NCBI GenBank assembly: GCA_965215775.1
Contig: CBDCEG010000007.1
Span: 1 to 32,208, forward strand
DNA from: CBDCEG01 sp965215775
Lineage (GTDB): Bacteria; Pseudomonadota; Gammaproteobacteria; Cardiobacteriales; Ostreibacteriaceae
DNA: 32,208 nucleotides
Direction of reading: 5' to 3'
Both the position numbers and the translations under genes were made by a program. Shown here in pieces: positions 24,986 through 32,208 of this stretch. How positions within the stretch are numbered: the stretch's first letter is position 1; every line of letters starts with the position of its first letter. The notes beneath the pieces are model-generated. The model was not told the DNA's origin and did not search any database. It saw nothing but the letters and a program-made list of their open reading frames with translations.

Positions 24986-25760
24986 TTATTTACCATAAAC
25001 ATCAAAGTCAAAATATTTATCATTTATTTCTTTATACTTTCCATTTGCTCGAATATCTTTTATTGCTTGGTTTATAGCTTCTCTTAGTTTATCAGAACCT
25101 TTGTTTAAACCTATTGCGATACCTTCGCCATAATATTTCTCATCAACTAAGTCTGGGCCAAAAAACTCAAAGTCTTTTCCTGCTTCTTTATTTAAGAAAC
25201 CATCTTTTAATGCAAGAGATTCTCCAGCAACAATATCAATGCGTCCAGCTTTCAAATCTAAATAAGCATCATTTCCAGTTTGATATCTTTTTATTTCAGC
25301 AACACCACCAAATAAATCTGTCAAATGTTTATCAAAAGTTTGTAGAACGCTGAAGACCTATTTTTTTGCCTTTTAGTCCTTCTTTTGTAAATTCTATTTT
25401 TGAGCCTTTTTTACGAATAACTTTTGCTGGTATTTTATAATAACGGTCTGTGAAATCTATACTCTTTTTTCTTTCATCAGTAGCACTCATTGAAGCAATT
25501 ATCACATCAATTTTTCTACTTTTAACAGCAGGAATAAGTCCATCCCAATCAATTTGAACTAGTTCACATTTTCTTTTCATTTGTTCACAAAGAGCATTAG
25601 CAATATCAATATCAAAACCAACAACTTTCCCTTCTTTATTTACTTCTGAAAATGGAGGATAAGCTCCTTCAACACCAATGCGTATAGTTTTTTCTGCAAA
25701 AGCTGAAGCTGATAAAGAAATAGCTGTAGCTGCTAATAAATATTTGATTTTTTTGTTCAT
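24986..25760 (-). CDS. Periplasmic basic-amino-acid binding protein (HisJ/ArgT/ArtJ type); one frameshift
   Basis: This is the substrate-binding component of the importer. It has a signal peptide ('KYLLAATAISLSASAFA' before EKTIRIG) and the solute-binding fold: 'GAYPPFSEVNKEGKVVGFDI', 'DVIIASMSATDERKKSIDFT', 'GKKIGLQRST', 'GRIDIVAGESLALKDGF', 'GIAIGLNKGSDKLREAIN'. The ATDERKKSIDFTDRYY motif points to the lysine/arginine/ornithine/histidine group. One extra A (minus strand) at 25339-25341 splits the gene; removing it reads 'QRSTTFDKHL' and gives 257 residues, normal for the family. The two permeases follow on the same strand. Confidence 0.9.
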
Positions 25761-25975
25761 AATATCTCCATATAGTTTTAAGTTATAACAAGTATTTAAT
25801 TATATCAATATATATAATTAAATCAAAAGCTAATTCTAACAGTTATGATATATGTAATTCTTTTAAAACATATCAAGTTATAAGACTTCATAAAAAATAT
25901 AAAATATATATAAAATTTATTGCGTAACTGCGATAAAATAAACTGTTTAGTAAAACAAAACAATTTAAACATTAA

Positions 25976-26956
25976 ATGACTAATAAAATGACAAAAAAAT
26001 TAAGCTTTCAAAATATAATTCTAAAACTACAAGAGTTTTGGGCACAAAAAGGTTGTCTCGTATTGCAACCATACGATATTGAAGTTGGTGCAGGGACTTT
26101 TCACACAGCAACTTATTTAAAATCATTAGGTCCTGAGCCTTGGAATGCTGCTTATGTGCAACCTTCTCGCCGTCCAACTGATGGTAGATATGGTGAAAAT
26201 CCAAATAGATTGCAACATTATTACCAATTTCAAGTTGTTATGAAACCATCTCCAGAAGCATTTCAAGAGATGTATTTAGAATCTTTGAAGCAAATAGGAA
26301 TTGACCCATTAGAACACGATGTGCGTTTTGTTGAAGATAATTGGGAATCACCAACTTTAGGAGCTTGGGGATTAGGTTGGGAAGTTTGGGTTAATGGTAT
26401 GGAAATTTCTCAATTTACATTTTTCCAGCAAGCAGGCGGTATGGAATGCAAGCCAGTTATGGGTGAAATAACTTATGGATTGGAGCGAATTGCAATGTAT
26501 ATTCAAGGAGTTGATAGTGTTTATGATTTATTATGGAACACAACTCCACAAGGTGATGTTAGTTATGGTGATGTATTTTTACAAAATGAACGCGAACAAT
26601 CAATTTACAACTTTGAGCAAGCTAATATTGACGAACTATTTCATCAGTTTGAATTTGCTGAAACTGAAGCCAAAAGACTTTCAGAGTTAGAACTTCCACT
26701 TCCTGCTTATGAACAAGTTTTAAAAGCATCACATTTATTTAATTTACTTGATGCACGCTCTGCTATTTCAGTAACAGAACGCCAAAGGTATTTACTTCGT
26801 GTTAGAAATATTTCAAAAGCAGTTGCGGATGCATATTTTAATTCTAGAGAAAAAATAGGCTTCCCAATGTGTAAAGATGAAAATGGAAAACCAATTTATA
26901 AACCTGTTGATAATTCAAAAAAAGATAGCTCAAAAAAAGGAGGAAATAATGAATAA
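25976..26956 (+). CDS. glyQ: Glycyl-tRNA synthetase, alpha subunit
   Basis: The 326-residue catalytic alpha subunit of the bacterial alpha2beta2 glycyl-tRNA synthetase. It has the family stretches 'LQEFWAQKGCLVLQPYDIEV', 'GAGTFHTATYLKSLGPEPWN', 'QPSRRPTDGRYGENPNRLQH' and 'WEVWVNGMEISQFTFFQQAG'. It is about 20 residues longer than E. coli GlyQ owing to a lysine-rich C-terminal tail ('DNSKKDSSKKGGNNE'). That tail overlaps the start of glyS by 8 bases, and the glyS ribosome site (GGAGG) lies within it. The frame is intact. Confidence 0.97.
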   Translation: MTNKMTKKLSFQNIILKLQEFWAQKGCLVLQPYDIEVGAGTFHTATYLKSLGPEPWNAAYVQPSRRPTDGRYGENPNRLQHYYQFQVVMKPSPEAFQEMYLESLKQIGIDPLEHDVRFVEDNWESPTLGAWGLGWEVWVNGMEISQFTFFQQAGGMECKPVMGEITYGLERIAMYIQGVDSVYDLLWNTTPQGDVSYGDVFLQNEREQSIYNFEQANIDELFHQFEFAETEAKRLSELELPLPAYEQVLKASHLFNLLDARSAISVTERQRYLLRVRNISKAVADAYFNSREKIGFPMCKDENGKPIYKPVDNSKKDSSKKGGNNE

Positions 26957-29039
26957 AACTACTAAAAATCTTCTTATAGAATTAGGTGTTTGCGAATTAC
27001 CAACTGAAGCTGTTGAAACATTATCACAAGCTTTTTTAGATATTTTTGCTAAAAAACTAACTGAAAGTAGAATAAATTTTACTTCAATAAAAAGATTTGC
27101 AACAGCAAGAAGGCTTGCAATTCAAATTACAGAAATAGAACAATCACAGCCAGATCAAGAAATAGAAAAACGCGGACCAGCACTAAAAGCTGCCAAAGAT
27201 AATGAAGGCAATTGGACACGACCAGCAGAAGGTTTTGCAAAGTCTTGTGGAGTTAGCCCTGCTGATTTAGTTGAAGTTGAAACTCCAAAAGGAGCTTGGT
27301 TATTTTACAAAGGAATAGAAAAAGGCAAACAAACAATAGAAATAATCCCAGAATTATTCAAGCAAACAATGGCAGAACTTCCTATTGCCAAAAGAATGAG
27401 ATGGGCTAATAGGAGTGATAGCTTTGTCCGACCTGTTGTTTCTTTAGTTATGCTGATGAACGAAAGCATTATTGATTTTGAATTATTTGGAATTAAATCA
27501 AGCAACCAAACTATCGGACACAGGTTTCACGGTGAAAAGCATATAAAAATAGATAATGCAATGAGTTATGAGCAAAACCTTGCAGATAGTTTTGTAATTG
27601 CAGATATTGAAAAACGAAAAGATATTATTATTGAGCAAACAGCTTTATTAATTGCTGATATTGAAAGTAAAACTGGTGCAAATGCAGTTATAACTGATAC
27701 GGTTTTGAATGAAGTTAATGCTTTGGTTGAATATCCTGTAACTATTTTGGGCGAATTCAATCCAAGATATTTGAAAATCCCACAAGAAGTATTAATAAAA
27801 ACTATGCAAGATAATCAAAAATACTTTGCCGTAGTTGATGATAATGATGAAATATTACCTTATTTTATAACTGTTTCTAATATAAATTCTACCAATATGG
27901 AAACTGTTAGAGTTGGAAATCAAAGAGTTATTGAACCTAGATTTGCTGATGCAGAATTCTTTTGGAATAACGATAGAAAGAAAACTTTAGAATCTAATTT
28001 AGAAGCATTAAAAAAAGTTGTTTACCAACAAAAATTAGGCTCAATTTACGAACGAAGTCAAAGAATTTCAAAAATAGCACAATTCATAGCAAACAAAGCT
28101 AACTTAGGAAGTGAAATTATAACTAATTCCGCTAGGGCTTCAGTGCTTGGGAAATGTGATTTGGTTTCCGAAATGGTTTTTGAATTTGGTGAATTACAAG
28201 GTGTTATTGGTCAATATTATGCGAAAAATGATGGTGAAAACGATGAAGTTTGCAACGCAATTCGTGAGCAATACTTACCTAAGTTTGCAGGTGATAATTT
28301 ACCAAAAACAGATACTGGTTTAGTGGTTTCACTTGCCGATAAAATAGAAAATATTATTGGCGGATTTTCAGTTGGTGCAAAGCCAACAGGAACTAAAGAC
28401 CCATACGCATTACGCCGAGCAAGCTTATCAATAATTAGATTGTTAAACGAAACTAAGCTAGATTTGGAACTTTTAGATATATTAAATTTTGCTACAACTG
28501 TATTTGCAGATGATTTAAATTGTGCAAAACAAATACTAGATATTCAAAACTATATTAATGAAAGATTAAAAGGTTACTTCTCTGATAAAGGTATAAATTA
28601 TGATATATTTGAAGCTGTTAACTTAGTCAAACCAAACAAACTTTCAGATTTCACAAATCGTGTAAATGCACTTTCAGAGTTTGTTAAAAATGATAATGCA
28701 CAAAACTTATTTGCAGCAAATAAGAGAATTAGTAATATTCTAAAAAAAGCAGAGAATATAAGTAAACAAGTTGATGAATCTTTATTTTCAGAAGATGCTG
28801 AAAAAGAATTATTTGCAAAAGTTAATCTAGCAAAAACAAACTTAAAATCAGCAATTAGTAATAATGATTATAAAACTGCTTTGGATAGCTTATCTGTTCT
28901 TCGCAAACCACTTGATAACTTCTTTGAAAGTGTAATGGTTATGAGTGAAAACGAGGCAGAAAAAAACAATCGCTTAGCAATGTTAACAAATATCCGTGAA
29001 ATGTTTTTACAAATCGCTGATGTTTCTGTGGTTGGGTAA
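26949..29039 (+). CDS. glyS: Glycyl-tRNA synthetase, beta subunit
   Basis: The 696-residue beta subunit recognises tRNA-Gly. It starts at ATG 26949 ('MNKTTKNLLIELGVCELPTE'), with GGAGG 6 bases upstream, rather than at an upstream in-frame ATG at 26877 that lies in glyQ. Family stretches are 'KRGPALKAAKDNEGNWTRPA', 'KRMRWANRSDSFVRPVV', 'LGEFNPRYLKIPQEVLIKTM', 'DNQKYFAVVD' and 'GAKPTGTKDPYALRRASL'. The C-terminal part contains the anticodon-binding-like helical domain ('NVREMFLQIADVSVV', with I for V here). Length is near the usual 690. Translation is coupled to glyQ by overlap. Confidence 0.97.
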   Translation: MNKTTKNLLIELGVCELPTEAVETLSQAFLDIFAKKLTESRINFTSIKRFATARRLAIQITEIEQSQPDQEIEKRGPALKAAKDNEGNWTRPAEGFAKSCGVSPADLVEVETPKGAWLFYKGIEKGKQTIEIIPELFKQTMAELPIAKRMRWANRSDSFVRPVVSLVMLMNESIIDFELFGIKSSNQTIGHRFHGEKHIKIDNAMSYEQNLADSFVIADIEKRKDIIIEQTALLIADIESKTGANAVITDTVLNEVNALVEYPVTILGEFNPRYLKIPQEVLIKTMQDNQKYFAVVDDNDEILPYFITVSNINSTNMETVRVGNQRVIEPRFADAEFFWNNDRKKTLESNLEALKKVVYQQKLGSIYERSQRISKIAQFIANKANLGSEIITNSARASVLGKCDLVSEMVFEFGELQGVIGQYYAKNDGENDEVCNAIREQYLPKFAGDNLPKTDTGLVVSLADKIENIIGGFSVGAKPTGTKDPYALRRASLSIIRLLNETKLDLELLDILNFATTVFADDLNCAKQILDIQNYINERLKGYFSDKGINYDIFEAVNLVKPNKLSDFTNRVNALSEFVKNDNAQNLFAANKRISNILKKAENISKQVDESLFSEDAEKELFAKVNLAKTNLKSAISNNDYKTALDSLSVLRKPLDNFFESVMVMSENEAEKNNRLAMLTNIREMFLQIADVSVVG

Positions 29040-29050
29040 TTGGTAATTTA

Positions 29051-29803
29051 ATGGATAAACAAAACAAGTTTGATTTAGCCAGTAATTCTCAAAGATATAT
29101 TGCGTTAATAATAGACAATTTTACAATAAGTTTTTTAATCATTCCTTTCTTTTTCTTTTCCAATAGGCTTATGATTGAAAATAAAAGTACTTTGCTCTTA
29201 TTTTATATATTAATATTAAATATCATATTCGCTATTACATTTATTTCTAAAGATATTATTAAGGGCATTAGTCTTGGAAAAATGATTATGGGAATAGCGG
29301 TTAGGGATGAAAAAAATCATAATATAACTCCACCACTTTATAAGTTAATGCTTAGAAACTTGACACTAATATTTTGGCCAATTGAAGTAATTATGCTTAT
29401 TTTAAGTAAACAAAGGCTGGGAGATAAATACGCGCAAACAGCCGTTATAAAGAACCCTGTAAAACTCAAGCTTTTTAATAGAATTACTACTATTATTCTT
29501 TTAACTACAATATTCTTTAGCTTCCTTTTGATTACAGTTACCTATCTTATTAAAAGTTCTGAACCCTATAAGGTATCAATTAATAAAATAGAAAATGACA
29601 CCCAGCTAATTAATAAAATAGGGAAGATAAAAGGTTACGGCTTAATTCCGACAGGTGGTGTTCATACTATAGATGGTAATGGTAATGCTTATTTTAACAT
29701 AGAGGTAATTGGTAATAAATCTATAGTTCATATCAATACTCAACTAGAAAAACACACCAATAAAAAATGGGAAATCATTAAATATAATATAATTGAAGAA
29801 TAA
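29051..29803 (+). CDS. RDD-family membrane protein with a C-terminal Coa1-like domain
   Basis: The 250-residue protein has an RDD-type membrane domain (about residues 10-135): 'QRYIALIIDNFTISFLIIPF', 'KGISLGKMIMGIAVRDEKN' and 'RLGDKYAQTAVIKNP', with three membrane segments; the first 'R..A..ID' signature is conserved. A fourth membrane segment ('IILLTTIFFSFLLITVTYLI') follows at 145-168. Then comes a soluble domain ('LINKIGKIKGYGLIPTGGV', 'GNAYFNIEVIGNKS') resembling Coa1-like domains. The function of bacterial members is not established; a membrane or transport-related role is only a guess. It starts 12 bases after glyS, possibly in the same transcript. Confidence 0.65.
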   Translation: MDKQNKFDLASNSQRYIALIIDNFTISFLIIPFFFFSNRLMIENKSTLLLFYILILNIIFAITFISKDIIKGISLGKMIMGIAVRDEKNHNITPPLYKLMLRNLTLIFWPIEVIMLILSKQRLGDKYAQTAVIKNPVKLKLFNRITTIILLTTIFFSFLLITVTYLIKSSEPYKVSINKIENDTQLINKIGKIKGYGLIPTGGVHTIDGNGNAYFNIEVIGNKSIVHINTQLEKHTNKKWEIIKYNIIEE

Positions 29804-30016
29804 TCATAAGCTACAACAAATTACTAAGGCTTTTCCTAACATAAATATCAAATGATATTTTAGCTGTTTATAACATTATTATAAGAGCCAATAACACAAA
29901 CAAACCTAACTCATTAAGCACTTGTAATTTCAGTATAAAACAAGCCTCACCCTACTCCATCAAAATCTCTAGATAATTTAATTATTAATACCTAAAATAA
30001 AACTAAACTTAGTTAA
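29804..30016. other. Non-coding stretch after the RDD gene
   Basis: No gene is seen. The only structure is a palindrome at 29843-29860 (AAATATCA-AA-TGATATTT), too AT-rich and without a T run to count as a terminator. Confidence 0.5.
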
Positions 30017-30622
30017 TACTATCTTTCAACCGATAAAAATAAACAAGTTTATTCTCTAAAACTAAAAGTAACAGGAGTAAAAGAAAATAGTTTTCTTTAC
30101 AGTTGTTCTTTCATTTATTATTTTAAGTGGATTTATTTTAAACAAACAATTCTTAGCTTCTAGATATATGATGTTTATGATTATATTAATTGCATTGCTA
30201 ATGGTTAGATATTTAGATTATTTCTTGGAAAATATCACAAAAAATAATAAGTTATTTCTGCTATATTCTTTGTTTATACAACAGCTGATGCTTTTATTAG
30301 CTCAAGACCACGCAAAGAGTATATTTTTGAGGCAGGGAATGAAATAAAAAAACTAGTAGAATTAGGTAAAGTTCTGTGTGATAACAAAAAAATTAAGTAT
30401 TACTCAAAAAATAGCTGTGATTTAAATACTGGATTAAGATATTATAATAAAAGTAAAGTTTCTAAAGCAATAAAGAGTAATTACAAATATTTGGTTATTT
30501 GGATTGAAACCAAGCAAAATAAATATTTAAACAAGTATAAAAAGGATAACAAATTAAAGCTTATAAAAACTATCCCCTATCGCTCAACTGGGGCAGTTTA
30601 TATCTTTGAGGTTAAGCACTAA
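30017..30622 (+). pseudogene. Decayed membrane-protein gene (glycosyltransferase-like C-terminus)
   Basis: Three frames join into one C-terminal fragment: 'STDKNKQVYSLKLKVTGVKE', then 'FIILSGFILNKQFLASRYMM', 'FMIILIALLMVRYLDYFLE', then 'FFVYTTADAFISSRPRKEYI' and the soluble end 'YRSTGAVYIFEVKH'. The frame shifts lie near 30096 (one extra T) and 30249 (one missing base). The 5' half is missing and a TAA precedes the first piece at 30014. Two membrane segments followed by an ArnT/PMT-like tail suggest a GT-C type glycosyltransferase, but this is a weak call. Because it is truncated as well as shifted, it is a genuine relic rather than only a sequence error. Confidence 0.5.
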
Positions 30623-30694
30623 AAAGAAGTTTACCAGTTTTGTAAAAAATGATTTTATGAGAGTGCATTGTATTCACAAGATTGCTAAAGAATT

Positions 30695-30718
30695 GAACCT
30701 AAGCTCCAGCTTAGGTTC
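30695..30718. terminator. Perfect 11-base hairpin
   Basis: GAACCTAAGCT / AGCTTAGGTTC with a 2-base CC loop, 73 bases after the relic gene. There is no T run directly after it, so termination is possible but not assured; it could serve either strand. Confidence 0.5.
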
Positions 30719-30868
30719 ATTAGTTAGTTTTAAGATATAATATTTATGTCAAAGTCCTAAAATAGTTAAAAACTATAATTTGGAGCTATACTTAATAGAG
30801 TAACTTTTGATTACTTATTACCTCTACCATCTCTAACTTAAGCTATCATTTAGTTTTGAAACTAACTT

Positions 30869-31730
30869 CTAATATTGTTTTAAATCTTGTTCACAACCAA
30901 CTCTAGCCATTGTATTTTTTCCTGCTTTTTTAACACAAGCTTTAAATTCAGCTTGGACTTTATCATTAGCACATTTAGCAAGGTTTTTAGAAGTTTTGGT
31001 TAGCACAAGATAACTGCATTAAAGCATTACCTTTATTCTCTTTATCACATTTTTTTTTAACCTGTAACTTAATTTTATCCAAACATACAAAAATATCCTT
31101 AGCATCTTTACAGCTTTCTAAATGCTTTATTTGATAATTGTCTATTAGATATTCAGGGTAATACATAGTAGCTTCCTTTCTATCCTTTAGATATACAAAA
31201 GCAGCGAAACTTTTTATTTTTTTTCTAATCTTAAATAAAGCAGGATATTTATCTTCATCGTTATAATAACTTTGGGCTAGAATATGTGCTTTTTTTCGTA
31301 TTTTTGAAGCTTTTTCTTTTGATTTGTTTTTTTCCAATAAGAGGTACTCTTTTACTAAATTGTGATGTTCTTTTCTTTCTATAACGGCTTCTGTTATTTG
31401 TTCCATTTCATAATATAGTTTAAAAAGCTTTTTTTCTGCAAAATCAAAATAGTTATCATTAGAATACATATCAATCCTTTTAGAATGCCTATTACGTACA
31501 TTTCTTATTAGTCTACTTGAGTATTCTTTTGCTATTTTCTCAAAACAAGTATTTCCTCTAGGCTTTGTTTTATCAAAATCATCATAAGAACAAGGAACAT
31601 GAGGGTATTTATCTTGCCAAGCGTTATAAGCTTCTTTATCTTCACCACAAGATGCTAACAAGGTTAAACTTACTAAGCCAAACCCTGCTAATTTAATTAA
31701 TTTTCTTGTGTTTTTTTGTATATTTTTCAT
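30869..31730 (-). CDS. Putative cysteine-rich lipoprotein, unknown function; one frameshift
   Basis: The N-terminus is a clear lipoprotein signal ('GFGLVSLTLLASC', lipidation at the Cys in LASC, followed by GEDKEAY). The rest is highly charged and helical ('EKNKSKEKASKIRKKAHIL') with scattered cysteines. As written the frame stops at 30987 ('LSCANQNF'). One extra base near 30991 explains this: the next frame continues 'KNLAKCANDKVQAEFKACVK' and 'KAGKNTMARVGCEQDLKQY' to a stop at 30869-30871. That gives 286 codons plus stop and adds Cys residues in a spaced pattern. No known family is recognised. It lies downstream of frdD on the same strand but behind a strong hairpin. Confidence 0.7.
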
Positions 31731-31772
31731 TTTTTACTTTTTTATACGATTTGATGTGTTTCAAGTGAATGT

Positions 31773-31803
31773 TGAGCAGTTACAAAGATTATGTAACTGC
31801 TCA
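31773..31803. terminator. Perfect 11-base hairpin between frdD and the lipoprotein gene
   Basis: TGAGCAGTTAC / GTAACTGCTCA with a 9-base loop lies 22 bases after the frdD stop (minus strand). There is no long T run, but the position suits the end of the frdABCD operon. Confidence 0.6.
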
Positions 31804-31824
31804 TTTGTGAAAACTTATATCTGA

Positions 31825-32184
31825 TTAAATTATAATAGTGAAAATAAAAGCAAGTCCGCCAATTATAATTGCAGTTAGATAAAATATGCTTTTTACTTTT
31901 TTAGGTGGGTGAATACCAATATCGTGTAATGCGTGATATATACGGTGGCAAGATAGCCAAGCCGTTGTAAATATAACACCTACAACAAATATTTTAACTA
32001 TCCAATAGCCCATAAATCCATGCATTTCTTGATAGCCAATTCCTTCCGAACCAAAAAAACCTAAAGGCATCATAATTCCAAATATTAAAATAATAGGAGG
32101 TAGAAATAAAGAAGCTACAGTTCCACCTGCTCCAAAAATAGCCCATAAAAGAGGCTCTATATGTTTTTGTTTTTTATTATCCAT
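31825..32184 (-). CDS. frdD: Fumarate reductase membrane anchor subunit D
   Basis: FrdD is a membrane anchor and quinone-site subunit of the quinol:fumarate reductase used in anaerobic respiration. The protein has three membrane helices: 'SLFLPPIILIFGIMMPLGFF', 'YWIVKIFVVGVIFTTAWL', and 'SIFYLTAIIIGGLAFIFTI'. Family segments 'PLLWAIFGAGG' and 'SCHRIYHALHDIGIH' (E. coli: GLHRMHHAMHDLKIH) are clear. Start: an in-frame TTG at 32196 exists, but ATG 32184 has GGAG 5 bases upstream and matches the family N-terminus, giving 119 residues (E. coli 119). frdC should lie just beyond the window edge. Confidence 0.92.
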   Translation of the reverse strand: MDNKKQKHIEPLLWAIFGAGGTVASLFLPPIILIFGIMMPLGFFGSEGIGYQEMHGFMGYWIVKIFVVGVIFTTAWLSCHRIYHALHDIGIHPPKKVKSIFYLTAIIIGGLAFIFTIII

Positions 32185-32186
32185 TT

Positions 32187-32208
32187 CTAACTCCAAGCAA
32201 GTATTAAG
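32187..32208 (-). CDS. frdC: Possible last codons of frdC
   Basis: On the minus strand the frame TTA ATA CTT GCT TGG AGT TAG reads 'LILAWS' and stops 2 bases before the frdD ATG. A hydrophobic end with Trp would suit FrdC, but another frame stops even earlier (TAA at 32206), so six codons cannot settle it. Confidence 0.3.

Noticed and set aside
26877..26948. Upstream extension of glyS from 26877
   Set aside because: It lies inside glyQ in another frame, and ATG 26949 has a strong ribosome site and the conserved N-terminus.
29843..29860. 18-base palindrome as operator or terminator
   Set aside because: It is AT-only apart from one C/G pair, has no T run, and such palindromes arise readily in DNA this AT-rich.
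1..32208. CRISPR array or rRNA genes
   Set aside because: No regularly spaced direct repeats and no rRNA-like sequence were seen on either strand.

Overview
The window is a strongly AT-rich chromosomal segment of a gammaproteobacterium. The evidence is gene order: carA-carB-greA, ispE/tRNA-Gln(TTG)/prs/rplY/pth, glyQ-glyS, a HemG-type protoporphyrinogen oxidase, RsmJ, and a FrdD subunit of four-subunit fumarate reductase. The genus cannot be named from the sequence alone.

Layout. (1) 1-6473, + strand: part of a type VI secretion (T6SS) cluster in Vibrio vas-like order: end of tssG, FHA protein, tssJ, tssK, tssL, a VasH-like regulator, VasI/TagO and a PAAR spike tip. ClpV is absent from its usual place between tssL and vasH, and the VasH homologue lacks the sigma-54 contact motif. 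(2) 6627-8422: two abutting insertion-sequence copies. The second has IS3-family ends and orfA, but an IS30-family transposase replaces most of orfB, and the two families share the same last codons and terminal repeat. (3) 8418-12339, - strand: a translationally coupled vgrG / DUF4123 chaperone / leucine-rich-repeat cassette whose last gene is cut by the insertion sequence. A solo copy of the IS3 left end lies on the far side, at 12531-12565. (4) 12833-14787: sodB, hemG, rsmJ. (5) 14904-23329: carA, carB, greA, ispE, tRNA-Gln, prs, rplY, pth. (6) 23371-25760, - strand: a polar amino-acid ABC importer (binding protein and two permeases, no ATPase here). (7) 25976-29803: glyQ, glyS and an RDD membrane protein. 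(8) 29804-32208: a decayed membrane-protein gene, a lipoprotein gene and frdD.

The main anomaly is a dense run of single-base frame disruptions from about 16.6 to 25.4 kb: carB (6), greA (1), ispE (3), prs (1), pth (1) and the binding protein (1). Nearly all are +1 insertions, mostly in short homopolymers, and correcting them restores full-length essential proteins. Genes on either side of this stretch are mostly intact. This looks more like locally poor consensus than biology, but raw reads would be needed to decide. Isolated shifts also occur in tssJ, IS3 orfA and the lipoprotein gene.

Most likely novel biology: the IS3/IS30 chimera, the degenerate VasH, the TssJ with a long charged insert, and the vgrG/DUF4123/LRR cassette between inverted identical IS ends.
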